A DNA stretch of 64,000 nt from Adiantum capillus-veneris (taxonomy: Eukaryota; Streptophyta; Polypodiopsida; Polypodiales; Pteridaceae), in assembly GCA_014529385.2 (NCBI GenBank), contig CM043942.1, positions 107,585,141 through 107,649,140 of the forward strand. Reading direction: 5' to 3'. The notes beneath the pieces are model-generated. The model did not search any database, was not told where the DNA came from, and saw nothing but the letters and a program-made list of their open reading frames with translations. Positions 21,888 to 32,404 of this stretch are shown here, one piece after another; position 1 is the first letter of the stretch, and every line of letters starts with the position of its first letter. The position numbers and the translations under genes were made by a program.

Positions 21888-22856
21888 TCAAAAAAAGGCT
21901 ACACTCATTTCAGAGGGAGGGCGTAAGCATTGTTCTGGCTGGGCTTCAAATCTTTCTAATTCTTCGTCCAAAAGTGCCAAGGTCTTTCTGTCTGTGGATT
22001 TCTTCCTCACCCAACCTTCCACAACAATCCTAGATATGGCTTGTACCTCTACTGAAACCTTATGTTTGAACCAATCTGTGTTGTAGTAGTCAGAGAACTC
22101 TTCACAAAACTTACAAAATTGCCATATCACCCATCCTATGGCGTACACATCTGTGGCCTTGGTCCTTGGGCATAAATTCTTGCCATCTAGTAACTCAGGA
22201 GCTCGCCAAGGATGAAGCTTTTTCCAGTTTTCATCCGTATTGTTGGTCTTTTGTGTCTCTAAGCCAACACGCAGAGCCAATCCCCAATCAATTATTCCAA
22301 TACGGGGAGTGAGATCCTTGGTAAAGTCCAACATGATGTTCCATGGATGGACATCATTGTGGATCACTCCCTCGTCATGTGCGAATTGCAATGCCTTCAC
22401 CAAGGAATGGATCAACGAGGGAGCATGATTGCACATGCTCTTAATACGTGTTTTCTTGTCTTCAGAGGGCTGCTCCCATTTAAAGTCTTCAGGGATCTTT
22501 CCTTTCCCCTCTTGATGCGCTACAAGCGTCATGAAAGAGCCATGTGGAAGGGGCACTATCTCCATAAGATCACCTAAAGTTCCCCCATTGAAATAGGGGA
22601 ATATCAGAAACAATGGCAAAGTTACAGAGTGGGCAATACTTCTCACAATCCCTCTATGGTTGAGATCTACCCCACTTTCTGATGCAAAGCTTTTCCACTG
22701 ATGCTTGGCCTGTCCTTTGAACTCCTTGGCACAATAAGTATTCGTTGCAGGAAGGAAACTGATCCCTTTGATTTGAACTTGCCACCCTGTGCCATAAGCC
22801 CCTGACCCAAGTTTCTTGATCTTCTTAATGGACTTATTTGGAATTCCCAAAGTCAT
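21888..22856 (-). CDS. Protein kinase domain protein, inside the hAT element
   Basis: An intact 322-codon ORF with the protein-kinase motifs in order: glycine loop 'LGSGAYGTGW' (residues ~16-25), ATP-anchoring Lys in 'YCAKEFKG', catalytic loop 'VIHNDVHPWNIML' (HND in place of HRD, with Asp and Asn kept), metal-binding 'IIDWGLA' (DWG in place of DFG), 'WRAPELL' for APE, and 'DVYAIGWVIWQF'. All catalytic residues are present, so activity is plausible. It lies on the cargo arm with the RING gene downstream and a degraded ORF upstream. No signal peptide or transmembrane segment is seen. The unbroken frame contrasts with the decayed transposase. Confidence 0.82.
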   Translation of the reverse strand: MTLGIPNKSIKKIKKLGSGAYGTGWQVQIKGISFLPATNTYCAKEFKGQAKHQWKSFASESGVDLNHRGIVRSIAHSVTLPLFLIFPYFNGGTLGDLMEIVPLPHGSFMTLVAHQEGKGKIPEDFKWEQPSEDKKTRIKSMCNHAPSLIHSLVKALQFAHDEGVIHNDVHPWNIMLDFTKDLTPRIGIIDWGLALRVGLETQKTNNTDENWKKLHPWRAPELLDGKNLCPRTKATDVYAIGWVIWQFCKFCEEFSDYYNTDWFKHKVSVEVQAISRIVVEGWVRKKSTDRKTLALLDEELERFEAQPEQCLRPPSEMSVAFF

Positions 22857-23368
22857 ACTACATTCAAAAATGTATATACTGCTCTCCAGGTGACTGGTGA
22901 AGCAGTAGAACTGGATGTTCCCTCAATGGCAGCCTCCTCAATAAACGGTTCTCCAGCTTGGCTGCTCCCCATAACTCTGGTGATAGCCATTAGCATTTTC
23001 TTGCTTAGGCCAAACTGTGTGTCTATGTGAGATGCTCGCCTTGACCTCTCCTTTTCAGCTCTCCATCTCGCGTTTCAATGCTCTAGCTTACCCTTGTCTA
23101 CTTCTTGAGGGCATTCCTCTCTCAAATCAGAGGCCACCTTGGGCAAATTTCCCACCCAACTACTCAGTAATGAGATTATTGATTCGGTTGTTTTGTTTGG
23201 ATATAACAACAACATTTTGCGGGCAATCTCACTGTATAATGATTGCAATCTAGACTCATCTGCAACAATCTACGCTATATCGTCGGGATCTAGTGCACTG
23301 ACGATTGTAATCAACAATTGTCTAATTTTCTTTTTGAAGTCTATCATTGAAGTAGCAGAAGGATCCAT
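22853..23368 (-). pseudogene. Degraded ORF upstream of the kinase, unknown
   Basis: From an ATG at 23368 the frame reads MDPSATSMIDFKKKIRQ, then passes an in-frame TAG (about 23271) and TGA (about 23063) and stays open to TGA at 22853-22855, overlapping the kinase ATG in another frame. About 170 codons are open apart from the two stops and look like helical protein. It may be the original N-terminal region of the kinase joined by an intron or lost frame, or a separate gene. I recognise no domain. Confidence 0.45.
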
Positions 23369-23492
23369 TTTGCCTACAATGGTATTATTGCAAACAACAC
23401 ATTGTGAAATATAACTATGTTCCACTGCATTTGGATCTTTTCTACGTGAAAGAAAAAGTGCAGTATAGACCATAGATCTCGTACGCTTTTGT

Positions 23493-24815
23493 AGTGACAC
23501 ACCTAATCACAATTGCAACCATGTGCCAATGCCTCACCGTACAACAAATTACAAACAGATGCTCTTGTCATTCTAGCAGCAACACACCTAGTCGCAATTG
23601 CAACCATGTGCCGAAGCATGAATGATTGGGAGCAACATAAAACATAGTCACCCTACACTTTTGCAATGACACACCTAGTCGCAATTGAAACCATGTGCCA
23701 GTGCATCCATGTACGTTGACTTCTTTCAAAAATATGCTCCTATCATTCTAGCACCAACACACCTAGTCGCAATTGCAACCATGTACCGAAGCATGAAGGA
23801 CTGGGAGCAACATAAAACATAGTCACCCTACGCTTTTGCAATGACACACCTAGCCTCAATTGCAACCATTTGCCAGTGCATCCACGCACGGTGACTTCTT
23901 TCAAACAGATGCTCCTGTCATTCTAGCAGCAACACACCTAGTCGCAATTGCAACCATGTGCCAAAGCATGAATGACTGGGAGCAACATAAAACATAGTCA
24001 CCCTACGCTTTTGCAATGACACACCTAGCCGCAATTGCAACCATGTGCCAGTGCATCCACGCACGGTGACTTCTTTCAAACAGATTCTCCTGTCATTCTA
24101 GCAGCAACACACCTAGTCGCAATTGCAACCATGTGCCAAGGCATGAATGACTGGGAGCAACATAAAACATAGTCATCCTACGGTTTTGCAATGACACACC
24201 TAGTCGCAATTGCAACCATGTGAAAGTGCATCCACGCACGATGTCGTCTTTCAAGATTCAAGCATATGAAACATTATGAAATTACTTGAGCACACATTCA
24301 TGCATTAGATGCTATTGTCAATCTAGCAGCAACACACCTAGTCACAATTGCAACCATGTGCTGAAGCATGAATGATAGGAAGCAACATAAAACATAGTCA
24401 TCTTGCGTTTTTGCAATGACACACCTAGTCGCAATTGCAACCATGTGTCAGTGCATTCACGCATGGTGACTTCTTTCAAATAGATGCTCCTGTCATTCTA
24501 GCAACAACACACCTAGTCGCATTTGCAACCATGTGGCGAAGCATGAATGACTCGGAGCAACATAAAACATAGTCACCCTACGCTTTTGCAATGACACACC
24601 TAGCCGCAATTGCAACCATGTGCCAGTGCATCCACGCACGGTGACTTCTTTCAAATAGATGCTCCTGTCATTCTAGCAGCAACACACTTAGTCGCAATTG
24701 CAACCATGTTCCGAAGCATGAATGACTGGGAGCAATATAAAACATAATTATCGTATGCTTTTGCAATGACACACCCAGCCGCAATTGCAACCATATGTCA
24801 GTGCATCCACGTACG
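23493..24815 (+). repeat. About 175-bp tandem array, seven units of two half-repeats (hAT right arm)
   Basis: AACACACCTAGTCGCAATTG recurs at 23581, 23755, 23931, 24105, 24331, 24505 and 24681. A half-unit GACACACCTAG(C/T)CGCAATTG follows about 87 bp after each. CGCAATTGCAACCATGTG is the most conserved block. One unit (near 24260) has a ~50-bp insertion. The array sits between the right-end TATA box and the kinase arm, mirroring the array on the other arm. Confidence 0.9.
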
Positions 24816-24996
24816 ATGATTTGATAAATGAAATTTTATACCTTTAAGTTTTAACGCAAAAAACTCAAAAAAACATCAATAAAATAAGGAAGGGATTAAA
24901 AAATTACTGCTACACTGCTTTGAGAATGTGGAAAGCTGCCAGAAAGTTTGGTACAGAAGTGTACCTCTCTTGTAAAAAAGACAAGCACTGGCGTTG

Positions 24997-25008
24997 CCTT
25001 TATATAGC
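24997..25008 (-). promoter_or_regulatory. Inward TATA box, kinase/RING arm
   Basis: The minus strand reads GGCTATATAAAGGC, pointing into the element towards the kinase and RING genes, and lies next to the GC-rich subterminal block. The arrangement matches the left end. Confidence 0.6.
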
Positions 25009-25179
25009 CACGGCGGGCCCGGCGGTCCAACTACTTAGCCCGGCGGGCCTCGAGCCGATCTCCAAGTCTCCTTGCAGGTCAAAAAAGATGAATGTCAATT
25101 AGCATAATATTTGTTATTTTGCATTTCTATTGTTATTAACCTGAAATTATAGTGTGATCACGTCATTTTGAAATCTCTG
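25005..25179 (-). repeat. Right GC-rich subterminal and terminal region of the hAT element
   Basis: GGCGGGCCCGGCGG and AGCCCGGCGGGCCTCG lie at about 25011-25050. A/T-rich DNA and the terminal sequence follow, ending ...TTTTGAAATCTCTG. The motifs match the left block in reverse orientation. Confidence 0.78.
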
Positions 25180-25187
25180 GTGTTTGA
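25180..25187 (+). repeat. Right 8-bp target-site duplication of the hAT element
   Basis: GTGTTTGA matches 16787-16794 exactly. The gypsy RT frame resumes immediately afterwards. Confidence 0.92.
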
Positions 25188-27425
25188 ACAACTACGAGCT
25201 CACACGTTGTATGCTAAGCAAAGCAAGTGCGATTTCTTTAAAACAAAGATACATTACCTCGATCATGTGATCTCTTATTCTGGCATCAAGATGGACACAG
25301 ACAAGGTTGCTGCCATTCTTCAATGGCCACATCCCAACATGACTGAGGAGCTTCAAATATTTTAAGGCATGGCTGGATTTTATCGATAGTATATCCGTGA
25401 CTATGCCAAAATTATTGTTCCTATGATGGATCAACTTAAAGAAAAAGGTAAGACCTTTTCTTGGGAAGAAGCCCAAAAATGCAGTTTCGAAGCCATTGCT
25501 CCCATCCTAGCAATCATCGACCCACTTAAGCTGTTGTGGTAGAGACTGATGCTAATGATAAAGCAATTGGTGCGGTACTTATCCAAGAGGGAATACCTAT
25601 AGACTTTGAAAGTAAAAAGTTAGATAGAGCTCAATAGAATTATTATGTCTATGAGAGAGAGATCTATGTCATAATTCATGCTTTACAAAAGTGGTAACAC
25701 TATTTATATGGTGTCGAGTTTGAAGTAGTTCTTGACCATGAGAGTATCAAATGGTTTACTACTCAAACGGACTTGAAGGGCCGTAAAGCTAGATGGGCCG
25801 AAATCCTTCAAGATTATGATTGTAAGCTACGATATCACAAGGGGAGATATAATGTAGTAGTGGATGCACTAAATCGGATTCCTCAGATTAATTCACTTGC
25901 TTTCACGGAAATAAAGAGTGGATTTTTAGAGTCATTACGTGGCAAGTGTGCACAAGATCAATCATATGCTAAAGTGTGGAGTGAAATTTTAAAAAGGGAT
26001 CCGTCACACTCACATGTCTCTAAACAGCCAGATCAACACGTCTCTGCACACGAAGATAAAAACTCCAACACACAGAGCTCCACCCCTACTCAGGAAGAGC
26101 TTAAGCGATGGAAGAATTTTTCCATTGATGATGGCTACTTACTCCACAAGGGTAGAGTATGTGTGCCAAAGGACTTAGACACTAGGCACAAAATCTTATT
26201 TGAGTGTCATGATAGTCCAAGTGCTGGTCATCCAGGTATTGGTAAGACGTATGCCTTAGTTCGACGACAATTTTATTGACCGGACTTACATCATGATGTT
26301 CAAGAGTACGTACTAAACTGCCAACAGTGCCAAGTTAATAAGGCAGAGTGCCTCAAGGTAGGTGGCATTTTACATCCTTTAGAGATTCCACAAGGTAAGT
26401 GGGAGAGTATCTCTATGGATTTTGTAGTAGGACTACCTACTACAAATCGTGGCCATGATGCCATTTGGGTAATTGTAGACCGTCTCACAAAGATGGGTCG
26501 ATTCATCCCCACTAAGACTACGATTAAGACACCAAAATTAGCACGGCTATAATTTGTAGATAATATATATAAACTCTCGATCTGTGCGGCTAGTATCATT
26601 AGTGAAATAGATCAAAAGTTCGATAATCACTTCTAGGGAGTTGTGTTCCAAAAGTTGGAAACCAAACATAATCTACGCATGGCTCATCATCCAGAAACGG
26701 ATGTCAAACCAAAAGAATTAAATTAAGTGCTATAAAATATGCTATGAGTGTACGTTAGCGAGAAGCAAACCAATTGGGAAGACTACTTACCTGTATTGGA
26801 ATTTTATTATAATAGTTCAAAGCATGTGACTACAAGGTTTAGTCCATTTATGTTTTTATATGGATTTCAACCTAGATCACCCATTATGGTGGGGTTGGCT
26901 AAGGAGAAGATACAACAAGCGAAGGATTTTCTCCAAGACCATTTTGACATGCTTCGAGTTTCTCGACAAAATGTTAAGCATGCTCAAGATTGATATAAGA
27001 AGTACGCACATGAGCATCATCTCTTGCTACTTTCAAAGAAGGGGACAAGGTTTTCCTCAAAGTTTCAAAGCATTCAGAAAGTTTGAAGATGGAAAAGTTG
27101 TTAAAATTTCACCACTCTTTTGTGGAATGTTTACCATTCTCAAACGTATAGGTCAAGTGGCCTATAAGTTATCTCTCCCAGAGCACTCATGAGTTCATCC
27201 TGTTTTTTATGTTAGCCGTTTACGAAAACAGCTAGGACAGAATGATAATGTCATTGAGATAGGTGTGCTAGTCGATCTTATCAAATTGCCAAGCATTCCT
27301 CATGAGCCCGAAAAGATTTTGGATTCTCATGATCTTTGCACCAGACATCATGTTAGACGACGGGTGTTGGTAGCACTTACGAAACATTTTCCAATGTTCG
27401 TTTTTGAGGATGAAAATGATTCTCC
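25188..27425 (+). pseudogene. gypsy-B RT thumb, RNase H, integrase and C-terminal region, many stops
   Basis: The RT continuation is 'LYAKQSKCDFFKTKIHYL'. RNase H remnants follow, with 'VVLDHESIKWF' and 'RYHKGRYNVVVDALNRI' at about 25725-25890. The integrase has a zinc-binding block 'HDSPSAGHPGIGKTY' plus 'NCQQCQ', and a core with 'SISMDFVVGLP' and 'WVIVDRLTKMGRF'. The C-terminal part includes 'VAYKLSLPEHS'. Stops occur at about 25363, 25543, 25635, 26277, 26550 and later. The order RT-RNase H-integrase is that of Ty3/gypsy. Together with 16386-16786 this is one element. Confidence 0.88.
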
Positions 27426-27440
27426 AAAGGGGGGGGGGGG
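27426..27440 (+). promoter_or_regulatory. Polypurine tract of gypsy-B
   Basis: AAAGG followed by ten more G residues precedes TGTAAGGACATGGG at 27445, the likely start of the 3' LTR. Polypurine tracts prime plus-strand DNA synthesis in LTR elements. Confidence 0.7.
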
Positions 27441-27444
27441 GTAA

Positions 27445-28536
27445 ATGTAAGGACATGGGTCCTATGGGCAAGTCCACCAGCACAACCGGATAGTGTGTAC
27501 GCTAGGGGGAGGCTATAAGATATCACGGTTGGGTGGAGACTAGCACACGCATTACCACCGCCCTTTCAAGCACGTTCTTGGATTTTCTCCTTGATCCACT
27601 ACCCTTTGTGCTAATTTGAAATTAATTAGCCTATGTGTGTAGGTTGCATTTACATTTAGGTTGCGTTGGATTAGAGCTACTCCATCGAAGGCCACGAATA
27701 CACATTTTGGATCCATTCAATTAGAAGCTGCACCAACAAATTGAAGGGACACACTTATGTTTGTACGTAATCATCGGCATTAACTTTTGATCGAACACAT
27801 CTACACAAATTTTGAACTAAGATATGCTAGCAATTAATGCCTTGATTGAATTATAAGCTTTTAAGCTCAATCTTTAGTTTTTCCAGAGGGAAGACTTCAA
27901 AGTTTTGTGTGTGTGCAATTGAAAGCATGTAATGCCCAAAGCATTTTTAGGTGGAAGTCAAGCTTTAAATTGTTCGAGAATTCAAAAGGTGGGAAGGTAG
28001 ATTTTGTCTTTAAAAGTGCTTGTTTGGCTTTATAAAAGAGCACAACTTACAACAAGGACATACAAACCTATTTTGGGATTCCCATCAAAAAATCCTTGAG
28101 CTCTTATTATAAAGAGTGTTTTTCATGTGCTGAAATGATCCTACTCACCACCTCAAATTGGGCCTAAAAGACCATCCTGATGCTGTTGATACTTTTTTTA
28201 AAATCTCAAAGATGGCATCAATTCAAATCAAGCTCAAGGGGGAGTGTCCCATTGCATACAAGCTTCTAGGCTTTAAGGCCAAGCGTTACTTCCTGCCGTC
28301 TCCACACGAGACCCAAAGACAAAATAAATGTATGTATTACCCAATTCTAAGATTGTCAAAACCCAAATAGCTCCAAGCCATGCATTCACACAAGTATTTT
28401 CACATTGTGAACAAAACTACTACATCTATATTTGCATGTACACAAGAACTATATCCACCAATAAGAAGGGGGATGCACCCAACCGTTTTTTCCTCGAAGA
28501 TAATGCTAGGAACTAAAAAGAGTCCTAGAGATTAAC
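27445..28536 (+). other. Probable gypsy-B 3' LTR and further LTR-like DNA
   Basis: LTR-like DNA starts TGTAAGG at 27445; its end is not defined. A second purine tract CAAGGGGGAG precedes TGTCCC at 28245, suggesting another element's LTR edge. No gene is visible. The stretch ends at ATAAG (28537-28541), the left duplication of gypsy-C. Confidence 0.4.
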
Positions 28537-28541
28537 ATAAG

Positions 28542-28941
28542 GGTAATGGCTATTGCCCGCACAGGAGCAATAGGCGTTACAGGAATGATTACCCGTAACG
28601 ACATTATATGAACGTCAACATATAGAATGACAAGAGAAGGAAGTACACAGTACACAGGCCCAGAACACCTCTTGCTTCATTCATGTGTAATCTAGACACA
28701 GAGTTACAACAGTAGATGCCATGAATATCATAGAGATTGGTTAAGTTACATCAAAAGACAAGTATGCCCCTCCATATACAACCGCTGCTCCAGCGCAGAT
28801 CGGGAACGGTGCACACACTCCTGTCCCATGATATCCTGTGAAGAACTGCCGCTACGGCCGCCGCATAACGCATACTCCTGATCCGCAGTGTCCAGACCTT
28901 CGCAGGACCGCAAGACCGCATGTGCGGCTAATGCTATAACA
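28542..28941 (-). repeat. 3' LTR of gypsy-C (400 bp)
   Basis: Runs GGTAATGGCTATTGC...GCTATAACA. It matches 37983-38317 except for a ~50-bp stretch (about 28580-28640) absent there and a few substitutions; the first base is G where the other copy has T. The minus strand carries the element's RNA-processing sequences. Confidence 0.88.
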
Positions 28942-28975
28942 CCTCGCATGCAAGGTGGATTGTGCGAGCCCACAC

Positions 28976-31900
28976 TCAGCCCCTGTGGTTGGAAGGTTCC
29001 GGTTGTTGATCTGCAGCCTGATCTGGTGAAGAGGAAATATCAATGTAGCCAAAGCCCGTAAAATCTGTAGTATGTGCCCGATAGACCTCATCCAAAAGAC
29101 GTGGATCTATCTCAATATGTTCCGGCCAGGGGGCCCGAGGAATAAACTCTGTTGGCAAAGAAATAGTTTGAGGCGCCTGTGGGCAGAGGAGCAACAGGTG
29201 TATGTAAAGGATAATAGCGAGAAAGGTATCTATTAACACTAGGTTGGTAACCTAACAGGACATAAAAGTGTCCTTTTAGGATTTTGAAAAAAACCTCCAA
29301 AACCATAGTAGATCCACTCATTTTGTAAAATCCTTTCATGAGGTTATAGTTCAAGGCCTACTACACATGGAAAAAATAAGAAACTTGTAAAATTTCTCAT
29401 CTTTTGGTCACACCAAGCCTCCAAAGTTGATGGACCAGTGCATTTTCATCAAAACAGTCATTTCTTACGTTTTGTTGCATAAAAATAAGATTAGGGATTT
29501 TTGTAAGACTTGAGATAAATTCCCTAGTTAACTTCAATGGGTTGGTGATCGGAACATATGATTGCTTCTCACTCACTATTTTTTGTTTTGCCAAAATATA
29601 TAGGTACAAAAAAGTTGAATTTTTACCATTCTGCAAACATATCATCAAAGTTTCTATAGCCACGCTCAATACAAATAATATATGCATGTTTTTTTAGTTC
29701 CCTATTGTCCTTTATGTTCATAAGGAGCCATGGAGCATGTCAAAATAATAATACATCTCTTACCAAGGGGAATCTTGGGGACAAAGATGAAGTGTTAAAT
29801 ACAGCAAACATGAAAAAACTGGGTTCAACATTATGAGTTGTAGAATCCCATAGAAACTATTCAATATCTAGCCAAATTTGATCCTTATGATTAGATATGG
29901 TTACTACCTACAAAATGCATGTAGTTGTCACAAGAAACTAACAATATTGAAAAAGCTATACTTGATATACTAGAATGTTCGTTTTCTTCTATAATTGAAA
30001 AAATCAACCATCGTTGTGTACTATGAAAAATAGGGTATTAGGTGCCCCAAAACTCAAGGAATGTTAGCTTTATGTTACAATATGAGACATACAAAATCAA
30101 AAATGCATTTGGATATCATGAAATCCACCAAAAAAATCATAGAAGAGCTAAAATTGGCTAAAAAACAGGATTTGACAATTTTTGTAATTTGGTCATAACT
30201 TACAACTTTAATATTTATTTCTCCCTAGAAGCATCAGGACATGTTGAGGACTACTAAAGATAGTTTTCTAGCATTATAGACCTCACAAACATGAATTCTA
30301 GAGTGGTATAGTTGCAAAAAGTTTAAAAAAGCCAAAAACTGGACCCGTTTTTTCACACAGTTTAGGTTGTGAAATGTTGTGCAAGGACAATGTTAAAGAT
30401 GGAATTGATATTCCAAAAAAATGTCGAGTTTTTTCCAGCTCATGAGACAAATTTCTAGATAGATAACACCTCAAAATCCATTTTGAAACTCTTGACATAA
30501 TTCAAGGAAAATGGTCACTTAACAGGACATAAAAGTGTCCCAGGACATAAAAGTGTCCCATTACCAACCTAGTGTTAAGAGTAGAAAAAAATGGAGGGCA
30601 AGGTGGTAGACTAAGAGAAAAGAATGAGCTAAGGTCTTCACCCAAAAATAGACCCTGCGCCGCTCCTTACGAAATTGACGAATCATTTTCTCTGTCAGTG
30701 TTGGATGACTCTAGGTGTTGCACCACAACCTCCTGAGTGGGTGGCTGTGGTCTCACCTCAGCACAGCTAAGTGTGCACTCCAGCTTTGTAGTTGATTATC
30801 CATAAAAACAAGGAGATCTTCTTGCATCTCCACTGCCAACGCATCCAAGTCATTCATATTGATCATTACATCACCAGGGTGCGAGGCTAAGTAAGAGGCC
30901 AAGCTATGCTGCGTTCTCAACTGAAGAAGTTCTTGTTGAATAGAGGCCACAAACTCATCATTAGCCCCTCGTAACATTTGTATTTATGCCCCTTGTTGGA
31001 GAGTTGTTGCAGTCAACTCTTCATTTTAAGTGGACAACTCGGTAATGCGAGTCTGATAGGCCGCTACCTGCACTTCCAGCTCATTGGCTCTTCCCTCTGT
31101 GGAAGGGCTAGCCAGGCCGCACGAATAGACTTTGCAACTCTACTCAAAAAAGTGTCGCATGCTTGCAATTGGTCAGTGGGGGTCACTACCGTAGCCTCCC
31201 AAGGTAGCACTGCGGGACGAGTACCTCCCGTCGAGGTAGCAGCATTGGTAGTGCCAGAAGTTTCCGGTTGAGCGGGAACATCCGCAACCGGAGAGCCCTT
31301 CCTCAACGAAGTAGCACTGCCCACTCTCTCCTACATTTAGCGGCGCCAGCGAGCCACCGCAGAATCCTCCAAAAGAAGATATGTTGTCGCTGGAGGTGGT
31401 GTAGAAAATTGTTGTTCCTCCTTGCCGCGCTTGCGGCTTGCTGATCCTGCACCTGTAGTAGCCATGTCTTGGGCTCCAGAGGATACCACTGCTGTCGATG
31501 GACCAGTCAAATCCCCGGTGCCCACATGCTGCTGTGGTGTTTCCCTCTCATCCGTCACTTCCAAACCTTGCGTTTGCGATAGAGGAACAACAGTCCCTTG
31601 GACCACCAAGTGATCATCTTCAAAGTGGCAGAGAGGACGCAGGGCGAGAGGAAAAACTTTTCTTAAAGGAAAAATCAATGTGAGCAGTTGGCCAACTTTT
31701 GTATTGGTTGGGGTATTCCTCCCCAACTGTGCCATCACTCTTTGGCACTCTGCCAGCAGTCGTTCTCTGAAAACCGGTGCCCAAGCTACTGGCCCAAAGT
31801 TGGCCGAATGCAAAACATTTCTTGCTCAGGTCGAAATGGTATAGGTTTTGGCTTGTAGCCAAATCACATCGAGAAACCATCGATACGCATCCCTGGTTGC

Positions 31901-32255
31901 TACATCTGACAACCCTGAAAGCTTATACTCTCCTTTTACTTTCAAACCAAATTCTTGCTCTACATCTGCCGCAGGGATCACATGAGAGGCACGCACCACG
32001 CCATCGTTGGGCAAACAGCAACACCTGGAGACTCTTTCTGCTGTCAAACTGAATCTGTTGATTATTCAGCACCACCATATCGCCAGCAGCGAGTTGCTCA
32101 ATCAAACCTGCTGCCTGCGGGTGAACTGGGATCCCTTGCCAATCCAGGTTGGCAAACACACGTAGCCGCAAGTCTTGTAGCCATGCATCCACTCGTCGAA
32201 GCGCTAGCTGCTGTACAGGAGTGAAAGGAATACATTGCAGGAGAGAAGCTATCAT
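28976..32255 (-). pseudogene. Post-integrase accessory ORF of gypsy-C, split by a TTAA element
   Basis: From about ATG 32255 the minus strand encodes 'FTPVQQLALRRVDAWLQ' and 'RVFANLDWQGIPVHPQAAG', then in shifted frames 'GPVAWAPVFRERLLAECQ', a Ser/Thr/Pro-rich region, a short helical stretch 'ANDEFVASIQQELLQLRTQ' and a basic segment followed by a long hydrophobic run just before and after the inserted element. It ends at 28976. Leaving out 29237-30574 and one TTAA, the frame runs straight on. Total length would be about 640 codons. Plant gypsy elements can carry additional ORFs here; this one's N-terminal half recalls plant-transposon accessory domains, but I cannot assign a function. Confidence 0.6.
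29237..30574. mobile_element. 1,338-bp TTAA-flanked non-autonomous DNA transposon (piggyBac-like signature)
   Basis: The 14-bp terminal repeats CACTAGGTTGGTAA are perfect and are flanked by TTAA at 29233-29236 and 30575-30578. Subterminal GGACATAAAAGTGTCC, itself a short inverted repeat, occurs once at the left end and twice at the right. The interior is A/T-rich with no transposase. TTAA duplication is the mark of piggyBac-type elements. CACTA elements also begin with CACTA but duplicate 3 bp, which does not fit here. Confidence 0.82.
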
Positions 32256-32404
32256 GGCGGCGATGAGATGAAGCAGCAGAGAGTATAGAACTAAGAGCGT
32301 GCGACACACTAAACAAGAGAAACACAATAAGAATTGTATGCATGTAGTAGTAAGCTTTCCACAATGAGTTCCCAAAATAGGGTGATCCACAGTGTCGCAA
32401 CCAT

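Larger units (their letters stand above)
16795..25179 (+). mobile_element. 8,385-bp hAT transposon carrying transposase, RING-like protein and protein kinase
   Basis: The ends are AAGGGATTTTAATTACGCG and, reverse-complemented, CAGAGATTTCAAAATGACG. These imperfect terminal repeats begin (C/A)AG and are flanked by a perfect 8-bp duplication. Both ends share GTTAATAACA and GC-rich CCCGGCGGGC-like blocks. Inside are a BED-type hAT transposase on the plus strand and, convergent with it, a RING-like gene, a kinase gene and a leader ORF on the minus strand, plus a tandem array near each end. The whole unit sits in a gypsy RT, so the kinase and RING genes came with the element and are not host genes at this site. 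Confidence 0.9.

Noticed and set aside
20606-22856. Kinase and RING genes as ordinary host genes
   Set aside because: Both lie inside the terminal repeats and target duplication of the hAT element, within a retrotransposon RT.
23493-24815. CRISPR-like array
   Set aside because: Spacers are themselves conserved repeats, the unit is ~175 bp, and the context is a plant hAT transposon.
29237-30574. CACTA-superfamily transposon
   Set aside because: The ends begin CACTA but the flanks agree only as TTAA; 3-bp duplications do not match and the host frame is restored only with TTAA.
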